Positions 8,801-17,219 of a stretch of DNA of 46,754 bases are shown here, piece after piece; positions within the stretch are counted from its first letter, which is position 1, and each line of letters begins with the position of its first letter. Made by a program: the position numbers and the translations under genes. The stretch lies in contig JAGCVU010000194.1 in the NCBI GenBank assembly GCA_017962175.1, positions 1 through 46,754 of the forward strand, in the 5' to 3' direction. Source of the DNA: Bacteroidales bacterium (lineage in GTDB: Bacteria > Bacteroidota > Bacteroidia > Bacteroidales > UBA3824). Under the pieces are notes generated by a model. The model made no database searches, was not told the origin of the DNA, and saw only the letters and a list, made by a program, of their open reading frames with translations.

Positions 8801-11800
8801 TATTGCTTAATTGAAAGGCCTACAACAGTAATATCGTCGCGCTGAGGCTGACCATCCATAAAGGCATCTAAAAGTGATTTAAGATTCTTACCAACTACCT
8901 CAACCTGCTCGGTGCGATGTTCGGTAATAAATTTCATAAATCGTTCGGTTCCAAAACGTTTGCGTTGAGGATTGTTTTGATCCACAAGTCCGTCGGTTAT
9001 CATAAACAGTTTGTCGCCTTTGTGAAAAACAAACTGATGCTCTTCAAAATCGTTGTTGGTAACAGTTTCATCTGTAAGACCAAGATGACGATGAACGCCC
9101 TTGATACGCTCCATTTCATCTGTCTTGCTATTATAATAGAATATAGAAGAACCTGTACCACAGAATGTTACATTATAATCATCTTCATTCGGAACAAAGC
9201 GACAAAGTCTAACTTCCATTCCGTCGTAATTTTGATTTCGCTCTTGCTTCAATACATTTATAAGTCCCTGACTTAAGTTTTCAAAAATCTGTTTGGGTTC
9301 GGTAATTCCTTGTATTACAATAATTTCGTTAAGAAGATTATAACCAATAAGACTCATAAACGCACCCGGAACACCGTGACCCGTACAGTCGGCGACCACA
9401 TAAATCAGCGACCCGTCGGGCAAAGGTTCAAACCAATAAAAATCGCCCGAGACTATATCCTTGGGCATATAAATGGCAAAATAATTAAAATATTGGGTTA
9501 CGCTCTCGTCTAAGGGCAGAATAGACTGCTGCATCTGCTGAGCATAGTGTAGACTATTGGTGATAGCACTATTCTGAACCTCAATTTTTTTGTAGCCATT
9601 TTCTAATTCGGTATTCTTTACAAATAGTTGCTCTTTTTGCATCTCTATCTGCAACTGGTTTTCTTGCAATTGCATAAATGCCTCGGTAAGTTGAGTAGCC
9701 TGACGAGCACCCTCTTCCTGAGCACGTTTGAGCATAGTGATGTCAGTCTCGGTAAGAATCCAGTTGCAAAGGTTGCCATTGTCGTCGAAAACTGTGTCTA
9801 ACGATGCTTGAACCCAATTGACACTACCATAAAAGCGGTGGCAAGTTTCGTATGTAACGTTTTGACTCGATTGACGCGCCAACTGTATCAATTCCAAATT
9901 CTTCTTGTCAGATACAAGATAAGTTTCAAAATAATTGCGACCGTACATATAAAGAAACTCATCAAAAGAACATCCGTAGACGTTTTTAAACGAATCGTTT
10001 GTCCATTGAATATTGCCGTCTTTGTCCATAATGATTACCGAATTGGTAGAGCGGGTGGCAACAAACGACATTTGACGCAGTTTTTCGTTCTGTGCTTCAA
10101 GTTGACGGTTGCGCTGTTTCAACAGAGCCGAAAGGTCGTTGGCAGTATTTTTGAGTTTGGCTGTGCGCCTTCTTATCAATAAATACACAAGTAATGCACC
10201 TATCAATACATAAAGCACTATAGCAAAAGGACTTGCATAAAAAGGCGGAACAATAGTAAAGGCAAATGTTGCCATCGTTGACTCCACATTTTCGCAGTTG
10301 CGAGCCTTCAATTTAAACACGTAGTGACCCGGTGGAAGGTTGGTATATTCACGAGCGCTTACACGTAGCCAAGGGGTAAAATCATTGTCGAGACCTTCAA
10401 GTATATAACTATACTCCATAGTTTCAACATTTTCAAAAGCCGACGACGAAAACATAAAGCGCACCTTGTTGTCGTAGTAGTCTAATTCGGGAGCAATCAC
10501 AGTATCTTTATAATGATCAGCATCAATGAATGTGGTGTAGATGTTGTAATTACGCACCGAATCGGTTTTGTGAAAATACCGATAGCCTTTGAAAATACTT
10601 TTATTGTTGAGATATACAGCGTTGATTATGGCATTAAAAGGCTGACTGGCAGGATTAAATGCCGTGGTGTCGGTGATATCGCCTCTTACAAGTCCAAAAT
10701 TGGTAGACAACAACAGGAGCGAATCAATTACCGCTACATTATAAACTGTAGATAATGGTACTCTAAAATGGATTTTCTTATGTTTTTCAGGATGAGAATG
10801 AACCAAGCGCCAACAAGCATTCTGTGTGTATACAAATAATTCGTCGGTAAGTTTGCTATATGCAAAGTGATAAATATGCTCATCGGGACTAAAATATTGG
10901 TTAAGAGCCGAATCGGGTTCAAACGCAATTTGATTTGACGACAAATCGGCGCGTTTAAACAAACCATCGTTTACATACACCATATCGTCGATAATCTCCA
11001 CCGTCAACTGATTGAGATGTCCGAGACCGTAGTTGGCGTTGATAAACTCCATGTCAAAATTGTTGAGAGCATCGTTCTTAGGAATAAGACGTATAAGTCC
11101 ATCAGAAAGCGAAGTAGCCCAAATAGTGCCATCAGGAGCTATTTTTAGTTTAAACAGCGGACGGGTTATCTGATCATACCACCAAATATTCGTTACTGAC
11201 ATTTTACCGTTTTTGATTTGATAGTCGCAAATTTTGAAACCATCGAAACCGGTAATGAAAAGTTTGCCGGGAAACAACGGCGAAATAGCTACTCCATAGG
11301 TTCGCCCGGTATTGGCTATAAGAACAGCCTTGTCGGGAAATACTTGATACAAGCCTTCTGATGTACAAGCCAACGTAACATCATCAATACCAATCATATC
11401 CCAGCAGAAATTTTGTCCATGACTAACATCGTAGGGAATTGGATAAAAACTTGAATTTTTGCCGGCTTTCTCGTGCGACGAAACAAATATCGACGATACA
11501 GTACCTACATAATAGTATTTTTTGTCAACATACGAAGAAAGTACTGCGCTCGAAACGCCCTGATTTGAGAAATAAAAAACATACGGCACATTGAGTTCTA
11601 TACGCGAAAGTCCGCCCGAATAAGAAGCCCAAAGATTGTTTTTGGAATCAAAAAACACATTGGCAATCTCGTTGAGAGGCAGATTAATGTCTTTATCAAT
11701 TTTTTGAAGATATTCGTAACGATTAGAATAAACATAAATACCATTGTTGGTAGCAATGGCGATTTTGCGCAGACGACTATTGTATGCGGCATCATTAATC

Positions 11801-12597
11801 ACAATGTTTTGAAAATTGTCGGTGGCAAAAGTTATCTGCCTTACATCGTTTGACGACAGATTTTTACGTTCGAGCAATTGATTGATATCGGTTTCGAATA
11901 CTTTGTAACCCTTGCAAAGAAACAGCAATTTTGAATTATCCACAACCAACATTTTTATGCCATCGGTATTGATACCTACACTGCCAACATTGCACACCTT
12001 CTGCAACGCGTTGTCGAAAAAGCTATAAAGATCGCCGTTTTTGCATAAAATAATGATTCCGCCATTAAATGCTATTGAGGTAGCAATGGGATCCATACTT
12101 CGCACAATAACATTGGAATTTAAAAGGGCAATGCCGTCCTCAAGCACAAACACAATTCTGCCACTGTCAGAATCGCAGCCAAATATATTGAGAACACTAC
12201 GAGGATTGAAGGGCACTTCTAAAGGATTGAATTTAAAACTTCCGTCAACCTCAGCATGATAATAGCCAATACATTCAGGACCAGATACATATATATCGTT
12301 TAATGGTGACACATACACCTTTGAAACCAATTCGGAGCGATTGGTATTGTAATAACGATCCCAAGAGCGACCGTTGTAAATTTTTAATCCGGAAGATGTA
12401 CAACTAAGAATGCAACCGTTGGCATCCTCGGCCATTTGCGAACACTTGACAATATAGCCTCTCTCGTCGAGACGCACATTGTTGACATAAGAAGATTTGC
12501 GAAATGTATTTGAAGATTGAGCGTACGATGAAACTGGCGCTATCAGCATTGCTAACGCTGTTATAATCAAGAGTTTTATATAGTCTGAAAACTTCAT
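8800..12597 (-). CDS. Beta-propeller/Y_Y_Y sensor with PAS and SpoIIE-type PP2C phosphatase
   Basis: A 1265-residue membrane signalling protein. Order of parts: signal peptide (from MKFSDYIKLL to SSYAQ), a periplasmic two-component-regulator-type beta-propeller (about 30-700), a Y_Y_Y domain (about 715-785, with NLPPGHYVFKLKARN), one membrane helix (about 790-810), a coiled coil, a PAS domain (about 843-960), a second coiled coil, and a SpoIIE/PP2C serine phosphatase domain (about 1045-1262) with VSGDFYW and ADCTGHGVPGAFMS metal-binding motifs. It would sense an external signal and dephosphorylate a cytoplasmic partner, typically an anti-sigma-factor antagonist; none is encoded nearby. The ATG at 12597 begins a good signal peptide; the frame also reaches a TTG at 12621. 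It is the first gene of the minus-strand block that ends with the helicase. Confidence 0.92.
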   Translation of the reverse strand: MKFSDYIKLLIITALAMLIAPVSSYAQSSNTFRKSSYVNNVRLDERGYIVKCSQMAEDANGCILSCTSSGLKIYNGRSWDRYYNTNRSELVSKVYVSPLNDIYVSGPECIGYYHAEVDGSFKFNPLEVPFNPRSVLNIFGCDSDSGRIVFVLEDGIALLNSNVIVRSMDPIATSIAFNGGIIILCKNGDLYSFFDNALQKVCNVGSVGINTDGIKMLVVDNSKLLFLCKGYKVFETDINQLLERKNLSSNDVRQITFATDNFQNIVINDAAYNSRLRKIAIATNNGIYVYSNRYEYLQKIDKDINLPLNEIANVFFDSKNNLWASYSGGLSRIELNVPYVFYFSNQGVSSAVLSSYVDKKYYYVGTVSSIFVSSHEKAGKNSSFYPIPYDVSHGQNFCWDMIGIDDVTLACTSEGLYQVFPDKAVLIANTGRTYGVAISPLFPGKLFITGFDGFKICDYQIKNGKMSVTNIWWYDQITRPLFKLKIAPDGTIWATSLSDGLIRLIPKNDALNNFDMEFINANYGLGHLNQLTVEIIDDMVYVNDGLFKRADLSSNQIAFEPDSALNQYFSPDEHIYHFAYSKLTDELFVYTQNACWRLVHSHPEKHKKIHFRVPLSTVYNVAVIDSLLLLSTNFGLVRGDITDTTAFNPASQPFNAIINAVYLNNKSIFKGYRYFHKTDSVRNYNIYTTFIDADHYKDTVIAPELDYYDNKVRFMFSSSAFENVETMEYSYILEGLDNDFTPWLRVSAREYTNLPPGHYVFKLKARNCENVESTMATFAFTIVPPFYASPFAIVLYVLIGALLVYLLIRRRTAKLKNTANDLSALLKQRNRQLEAQNEKLRQMSFVATRSTNSVIIMDKDGNIQWTNDSFKNVYGCSFDEFLYMYGRNYFETYLVSDKKNLELIQLARQSSQNVTYETCHRFYGSVNWVQASLDTVFDDNGNLCNWILTETDITMLKRAQEEGARQATQLTEAFMQLQENQLQIEMQKEQLFVKNTELENGYKKIEVQNSAITNSLHYAQQMQQSILPLDESVTQYFNYFAIYMPKDIVSGDFYWFEPLPDGSLIYVVADCTGHGVPGAFMSLIGYNLLNEIIVIQGITEPKQIFENLSQGLINVLKQERNQNYDGMEVRLCRFVPNEDDYNVTFCGTGSSIFYYNSKTDEMERIKGVHRHLGLTDETVTNNDFEEHQFVFHKGDKLFMITDGLVDQNNPQRKRFGTERFMKFITEHRTEQVEVVGKNLKSLLDAFMDGQPQRDDITVVGLSIKQ

Positions 12598-12633
12598 CGT
12601 GATATCTTCGTTATTTGACAATACAAAATAACG

Positions 12634-12661
12634 AAAAAAGCCTGATAATTCAGGCTTTTTT
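12634..12661 (-). terminator. Intrinsic terminator downstream of frr
   Basis: AAAAAAGCCTGA / TCAGGCTTTTTT with a four-base loop forms a perfect stem. The A and T flanks make it effective on either strand. It lies 34 nt after the frr stop and just upstream of the sensor gene, so it separates frr from the following block. Confidence 0.85.
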
Positions 12662-12695
12662 TTTAATTATTTTTCATTTTTTTTCAAAAAAGTTT

Positions 12696-13259
12696 TCACA
12701 CGGTCATAATCTCTGTTTCTTTGGCAGCAGAAATCTTGTCGATATCGGCTACAAAACGGTCGGTAAGTTTCTGTACCAACTCTTGACCTTGTTTTGATTC
12801 GTCTTCGGTAAGTCCGTCTTTTTCAAGAGATTTGAGTGTATTGTTGGTATCCTTGCGAACACCGCGAACTGCCACGCGAGCATTTTCTGCCTCTTGTTTT
12901 ACTTGTTTTACAAGTGCTTTGCGACGTTCTTCGGTGAGGGCAGGAATTACGATGCGGAGAATTTCGCCGTTGTTGGTTGGTGTAAGTCCGAGGTTGGCTT
13001 TGAGTATCTCCTTTTCGATTTTGGGAAGCATTGTTTTTTCCCACGGCTGCACTACAATGGTGCGGGCATCGGTGGTACCAACGTTTGCTACCTGATTAAG
13101 AGGAGTGGGTGTGCCGTAATAGTCTACGGAAATGCCCTGCAATATGGCGGGGGTGGCTTTTCCGGCGCGGATTTTTGCTAATTCGCCTTCAAAGTGAACT
13201 ACGGCGGCTTTCATTTTCTCTTCCGCCTCGTCTATGTACATTTGAGCTTCTTCGTTCAT
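12696..13259 (-). CDS. frr: Ribosome recycling factor
   Basis: Splits the post-termination ribosome together with EF-G, freeing subunits for new initiation. The 187-residue protein has the family's full length and its hallmark stretches: FEGELAKIRAGKATPAILQG, VDYYGTPTPLNQVANV, VQPWEKTMLPKIEKEI, LGLTPTNNGEILRI and PALTEERRKALVKQV. It has its own consensus promoter (13288-13318) and its own terminator, so it is a single-gene unit. This differs from the frequent pyrH-frr arrangement. Confidence 0.98.
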   Translation of the reverse strand: MNEEAQMYIDEAEEKMKAAVVHFEGELAKIRAGKATPAILQGISVDYYGTPTPLNQVANVGTTDARTIVVQPWEKTMLPKIEKEILKANLGLTPTNNGEILRIVIPALTEERRKALVKQVKQEAENARVAVRGVRKDTNNTLKSLEKDGLTEDESKQGQELVQKLTDRFVADIDKISAAKETEIMTV

Positions 13260-13287
13260 TATGTGTTTTCGTTAAATTAATTTTTTA

Positions 13288-13318
13288 CAAATATAAGGGC
13301 AAAATTTATAAAAACAAA
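13288..13318 (-). promoter_or_regulatory. Consensus Bacteroidota promoter of frr
   Basis: On the minus strand TTTG (13318-13315) and TATATTTG (13295-13288) are separated by exactly 19 nt, a full match to the Bacteroidota TTTG-N19-TAnnTTTG promoter. The leader before frr would be about 20 nt. Confidence 0.85.
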
Positions 13319-13324
13319 AAATTT

Positions 13325-14185
13325 TTATTGTTTGCCTAACTTTTTGAAATCGCCTTTGAGAAATCCGTCGGGTTCTTTGGTGCTGATTTTGTGCCAGCCA
13401 AAGTAATAAACCGAACCGTCGTTGCCAAGCACTACATTAAAGCAACGTGCTGCCTTTGGGCTACCCTTGGGAGGACCTACTTTGTGAACAAATACAGCTT
13501 TAGAATCGCCCGACTCTACAATCTTTTCAAGGTTTTCTTCTTCGGCAAGAATCTCAAACTGTTTTGCATAAATGGCTTTTACTTTGGCAGTTGTATTTAG
13601 GTCTTTGGGAAGGTCTTCTTTGATGATGTAGAGTTTTTTGTCGCCGAGTTTTTCAGCATTGCGATTGTAATAGAGCACAATGTTTTTTTCTGTGAGTTCG
13701 GGATGTTCCTTAGTAAGATTTACGTGATTCTGCATAAACTTTACAATAGGAGCAAGTTTGTATACATATTTCTCATAATCTTGATTTTCGTAGTAAGATA
13801 GCGGAAACGATGCCAAAGTGGGCATGTCATATACTGATTTGTAATCGCCACCAAGCAAAAGCGACAAGAATGCGTAGGTCATTTTGTCTGAATCGTCTTT
13901 GTAATAGTCTTTTGTAACAAGCAAAAACGAGTACTGCGGGTCGAATTTGCGTTTTTGAAAATCGTCGTAAGAACAATATTCAAATTGAGTAATTTTCCAA
14001 CTGCTTTCCACAGCCTTTTTGATACCGGAGTTGTAACTATTGAAAATGTTGTTGTCTAACACCACTAGAGTTTTTGTTTTCAAAAACTTTTCGATAACAT
14101 CGGCACCAGCCACTTTTTCTTGCGCCAAAGCAGGCAATGCCAACAGCGCAGCTATGAGTGCAAATAATAGTTTCTTTATCTTCAT
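13325..14185 (-). CDS. Exported protein of unknown function
   Basis: A 286-residue protein not assigned to a family. The ATG at 14185 begins a clear signal peptide (MKIKKLLFALIAALLALPAL, then AQE); the upstream in-frame start at 14212 would add nine residues before it. The mature part is lysine-rich and has a long central region with several tyrosines. No membrane anchor, lipobox or sorting domain is seen, so it is probably periplasmic. It follows another exported unknown by 35 nt and the two probably form one operon from the promoter at 14904-14911. Confidence 0.8.
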   Translation of the reverse strand: MKIKKLLFALIAALLALPALAQEKVAGADVIEKFLKTKTLVVLDNNIFNSYNSGIKKAVESSWKITQFEYCSYDDFQKRKFDPQYSFLLVTKDYYKDDSDKMTYAFLSLLLGGDYKSVYDMPTLASFPLSYYENQDYEKYVYKLAPIVKFMQNHVNLTKEHPELTEKNIVLYYNRNAEKLGDKKLYIIKEDLPKDLNTTAKVKAIYAKQFEILAEEENLEKIVESGDSKAVFVHKVGPPKGSPKAARCFNVVLGNDGSVYYFGWHKISTKEPDGFLKGDFKKLGKQ

Positions 14186-14220
14186 AAAAATAGGTTTTAT
14201 AATGTTATACAATAAGTAAT

Positions 14221-14880
14221 TTATTCATATACAGGTATATAAAGCGGATGTTTTTCGTTGAAACGGCGCATATAGTAAAATAGTTTAGCGTTGCGTTTTT
14301 TGCGTTTAAGGTCGGTAAATTCGTCGTGAAGTTCAGGGTCTTTCATAAGCATCTGTTCAAGATTGCTGGCGTTGTATTCGAGAATGTCGCCAGTTTCAAA
14401 ATTGAGCAAATATTGCTGAGCCTCGGTAGATGTGGTGTAAGCCGGTCCGTACATACCATAACGCCCGTACATGCCGCCGTAAAAGGGGTCGCGAGTGTTG
14501 AGATAAGTTTTTGTGCCCAAAAAATGACAAATGCTGCCTACAATGCCCACACGATTGAAATATCCGTTGTAATACACGTAGATAACGCCGCCCGAACAGT
14601 AGCCCCAAAGCGAAGATGTTTTTACCGTTACCTCGTTGCCCACCTCATCAAACAGCGTAACTGTGGTTTCCTGAGTAAGATAGTCGAAAAAAGCGAGGTC
14701 GTCGGGGTCGATTTGCGATTTGATACGTGCCTTATCTATGGGTTTGTTTTTTTGCATCATTTCTTTGTTGAGATAGAGGCCGTCGGTAAACACAAAATCC
14801 TCGTCGTAGACTTGCTTGGTCTGCGAACACACCATCGTGGCAACACTCAACATTATAAGACACAATAGAATATGTTTCAT
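14221..14880 (-). CDS. Exported protein of unknown function
   Basis: A 219-residue protein with an N-terminal signal peptide (MKHILLCLIMLSVATMVCSQ). The cysteine just before the predicted cleavage site is not in a good lipobox, so a soluble periplasmic protein is favoured, though a lipoprotein is possible. The middle has a Gly/Tyr-rich patch (FYGGMYGRYGMYGP) and the C-terminus is basic and aromatic (RKKRNAKLFYYMRRFNEKH). It is not recognised. It is the first gene of a two-gene operon with the exported unknown downstream. Confidence 0.78.
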   Translation of the reverse strand: MKHILLCLIMLSVATMVCSQTKQVYDEDFVFTDGLYLNKEMMQKNKPIDKARIKSQIDPDDLAFFDYLTQETTVTLFDEVGNEVTVKTSSLWGYCSGGVIYVYYNGYFNRVGIVGSICHFLGTKTYLNTRDPFYGGMYGRYGMYGPAYTTSTEAQQYLLNFETGDILEYNASNLEQMLMKDPELHDEFTDLKRKKRNAKLFYYMRRFNEKHPLYIPVYE

Positions 14881-14903
14881 ATCAACTGCATATTTTTATT
14901 ATC

Positions 14904-14911
14904 CAAATATA
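14904..14911 (-). promoter_or_regulatory. -7 promoter element of the two-gene exported-protein operon
   Basis: TATATTTG on the minus strand matches TAnnTTTG. No clear -33 TTTG is visible. It lies 24 nt before the ATG at 14880. Confidence 0.65.
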
Positions 14912-14953
14912 AGGATAATTTTTAAACGACGGCAGTTTCACAATAATTTTTTT

Positions 14954-14961
14954 TAATTTTG
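14954..14961 (+). promoter_or_regulatory. -7 promoter element of the LPG-flippase-like pair
   Basis: TAATTTTG on the plus strand matches TAnnTTTG and lies 19 nt before the ATG at 14981, giving a leader of about 12 nt. It is divergent from the promoter at 14904-14911; the two -7 elements are 42 bp apart. Confidence 0.65.
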
Positions 14962-14980
14962 TGGCTCAATAAAGCCAAAA

Positions 14981-16021
14981 ATGAACAACAAACTTAAAAA
15001 AGGCATACAAATAACGGTGTTTTTCGCCATTGGCGGATTGCTGTTTTGGCTTGCATATCGCGGTCAAGACATTTCCACACTCTTAAACGCATTAGAAGAT
15101 ACACGTTGGTGGTGGATTGTGGCTATTGCAATATTTTATCTAACAGCGCATTACAGTCGTGCAGCACGTTGGCAGTTGCTTTTAGAACCATTTGGCTACA
15201 AACCACGCGGCATCAACCTTTTTATGTCGGTTTTGGTAATGTATCTCAGCAACTTAGCCATTCCCCGATCGGGCGAAGTTTTGCGTTGCGGAATAGTTTC
15301 CAAATACGAAAAAATACCCTTTGCACGCTGCCTCGGCACGGTGGTAACAGAGCGAATTGCCGACCTAACCATCGTAATGATTGTTTCTGTAATAGTGCTG
15401 GCATCGCAATGGGGATTTGTTTCGGAAATGATAGCCGCCAACCCCGACATTACCGACAGAATTGAGCTAATTAAGCATTACGCCATACCTATTACATTGA
15501 TACTTATAGCATTAACCGCTGCCGGAATTTTTATTATCCGCTTAATAATCAAACGCAACATTTTTGGCATTGGCGACAAAATCAACGGCATTTGGCAACA
15601 GTTTCGCGACGGACTCACCACAATTCTCCACCTAAAACACCGCACCTTATTTATAATACACTCGTTGTATATCAATTTTGTGTATTTCTACGCAGTGTAT
15701 TTGGGATTTAAGGCATTTGGATTTACCGAACACCTAACCCTTGTAACAGGATTAATGGTGTTTGTGCTTGCCACATTTGGCGTAATTGTGCCATCGCCCG
15801 GAGGTATGGGAACGTGGCATTTTATTGTAATAGAAACACTTGCAATGTACGGCGTAAAACGCGACCCCGACGGAAGGGCATTTGCATTAGTAATTCACGG
15901 ATTGCAAGATATATCGTTTATCATACTTGGTGCATTGTCGCTGATGTTGTTGCCGTGGATCAACAAAGATTATGATGTTCCGCAAATGGAAGATGCCGAC
16001 AAAACGCCGCCAAACGCCTGA
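14981..16021 (+). CDS. Flippase-like integral membrane protein (LPG_synthase_TM family)
   Basis: A 346-residue multi-pass inner-membrane protein of the lysylphosphatidylglycerol synthase transmembrane family (PF03706, once UPF0104). Seen: an N-terminal membrane helix after MNNKLKKGIQITVFFAIGG, the family motif AIPRSGEVLRCGIVSKYEKI, EKIPFARCLGTVVTERIADL, and PSPGGMGTWHFIVIETLAMYGV near residues 270-290. It lacks the catalytic lysyl-transferase domain, so a lipid or lipid-linked-substrate transport role is more likely than aminoacyl-lipid synthesis. The paralogous next gene follows after five bases, so the two probably form an operon and perhaps a complex. Confidence 0.88.
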   Translation: MNNKLKKGIQITVFFAIGGLLFWLAYRGQDISTLLNALEDTRWWWIVAIAIFYLTAHYSRAARWQLLLEPFGYKPRGINLFMSVLVMYLSNLAIPRSGEVLRCGIVSKYEKIPFARCLGTVVTERIADLTIVMIVSVIVLASQWGFVSEMIAANPDITDRIELIKHYAIPITLILIALTAAGIFIIRLIIKRNIFGIGDKINGIWQQFRDGLTTILHLKHRTLFIIHSLYINFVYFYAVYLGFKAFGFTEHLTLVTGLMVFVLATFGVIVPSPGGMGTWHFIVIETLAMYGVKRDPDGRAFALVIHGLQDISFIILGALSLMLLPWINKDYDVPQMEDADKTPPNA

Positions 16022-16026
16022 TTATT

Positions 16027-16953
16027 ATGAAGAAAAAGGTAATACTCGCTTTAAAAATATTAGCGGTAATCGCTTTTTATGTTTTTCTTTATAAAATATC
16101 AATTCCGCACATCGAACAACTTAAAGAATTTTATCAAATAAATGGATTTAATAATATTAGGCTCAATATTTTCGCTATTGCAATAATTCTTGTTGTACCC
16201 AATTGGCTATTAGAATCGGTAAAATGGTTTTATGCCCTAACTCCAATACAAACCATAACCATAAAAACCGCAATTATAGGCGTTTTAAAAGGTATTCCGC
16301 CATCAACATTTACGCCCAACCGCATAGGCGAAACAGTAGGACGCCCCACAGTACTCCTTCCCGAACACCGCATCGAAGGCGGCATTGCCACACTCTACAG
16401 CGGCATTAGTCAAATGCCTATAATGCTGATATTAACGGCAGTAACATTGTATTCAAAACCACTATATTGCATTTTGGCGTTGATAGGTGCGGCCATTGTC
16501 ACGGCAGTGTTTTACAATCCCAAAATATTTGTTCCGCTTTTTACCAAATTCAAGCGCACACAAAAGTTAGCCAACAAATTAGAGTTTTTTACAAGATACA
16601 CCACCACACAGCAAAACACCTTATTAATAATAAGTGCAGCGCGGTATATGGTTTATTGCACACAAAACTATCTTATACTTAATGCATTAGGCATCAACAT
16701 CGGCATTATAGACGGATATTTAGCCATATTTTTGATATATGGCATAATAAGTTTTGTGCCTCGTCCTGCGCTTGCCGAATTGGGTGTAAGATGCTCAGTA
16801 TCCACATTGGTGCTAAGTCAATACTCCCCCACCCCATTATTACCAGCCGCAGCATCGGCATTGTTGTGGATTATTAACATACTGATACCGTGTATCATAG
16901 GAACATTTTTATATATAAAAAGAAAAAAACATCAAAAAAACTTTGCACAATAA
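16027..16953 (+). CDS. Second flippase-like integral membrane protein
   Basis: A 308-residue multi-pass membrane protein distantly related to the gene just upstream. The shared arrangement includes a motif resembling the family's PSRxGE core (GIPPSTFTPNRIGETVGRP), several hydrophobic helices, and a C-terminal PRPALAELGVRCSVSTLVL that replaces the PSPGGMGT-type motif. It ends in a short basic tail. Codon usage is A-rich, as in its neighbour. The transported substrate is unknown. The tRNA-Leu promoter overlaps its last codons. Confidence 0.82.
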   Translation: MKKKVILALKILAVIAFYVFLYKISIPHIEQLKEFYQINGFNNIRLNIFAIAIILVVPNWLLESVKWFYALTPIQTITIKTAIIGVLKGIPPSTFTPNRIGETVGRPTVLLPEHRIEGGIATLYSGISQMPIMLILTAVTLYSKPLYCILALIGAAIVTAVFYNPKIFVPLFTKFKRTQKLANKLEFFTRYTTTQQNTLLIISAARYMVYCTQNYLILNALGINIGIIDGYLAIFLIYGIISFVPRPALAELGVRCSVSTLVLSQYSPTPLLPAAASALLWIINILIPCIIGTFLYIKRKKHQKNFAQ

Positions 16954-16972
16954 TAAAAAACCTCTACATTTG
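16942..16972 (+). promoter_or_regulatory. Consensus promoter of tRNA-Leu
   Basis: TTTG (16942-16945) and TACATTTG (16965-16972) are exactly 19 nt apart, the full Bacteroidota consensus. The -33 part lies inside the 3' end of the preceding ORF. Confidence 0.88.
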
Positions 16973-16990
16973 CGGCGTGAAAACCACCTT

Positions 16991-17074
16991 GCCCTGGTGG
17001 CGGAATTGGTAGACGCGTTGGTCTCAAACACCAATGGAGTAACATCCTTGCCGGTTCGATCCCGGCCCGGGGTA
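16991..17074 (+). tRNA. tRNA-Leu (anticodon CAA)
   Basis: Cloverleaf of 84 nt with a class II variable arm. Acceptor stem GCCCTGG pairs with CCGGGGT through two G-U pairs (1-72 and 5-68), discriminator A at 17074. The anticodon stem TTGGT/ACCAA encloses the loop CTCAAAC, giving anticodon CAA at 17025-17027 (codon UUG). The T arm is GCCGG-TTCGATC-CCGGC. The following bases are CTG, so the CCA end must be added after transcription. Confidence 0.97.
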
Positions 17075-17079
17075 CTGGT

Positions 17080-17110
17080 AGAGACGCCTTATTAAGGCGT
17101 CTCTTTTTTT
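17080..17110 (+). terminator. Intrinsic terminator of tRNA-Leu
   Basis: Perfect 11-bp stem AGAGACGCCTT / AAGGCGTCTCT around an ATT loop, followed by a run of seven T. Confidence 0.92.
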
Positions 17111-17157
17111 ATACCCACCATTCCCACATTATTTTTCAAAAAAAATTTCTTAATCGT

Positions 17158-17188
17158 ATTGTCTTCTAATATTTTTTGTTTATATTTG
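17158..17188 (+). promoter_or_regulatory. Promoter of the T9SS-exported BspA-like gene
   Basis: ATTG (17158-17161, one mismatch to TTTG) and TATATTTG (17181-17188) are 19 nt apart. The start codon is 31 nt downstream. Confidence 0.75.
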
Positions 17189-17219
17189 GCAATTATAAAC
17201 CTTTTAAAATCAATCGACT

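Noticed and set aside
14326..14868. 180-codon plus-strand frame opposite the exported protein at 14221-14880
   Set aside because: The minus-strand frame has a signal peptide and promoter; this one has neither.
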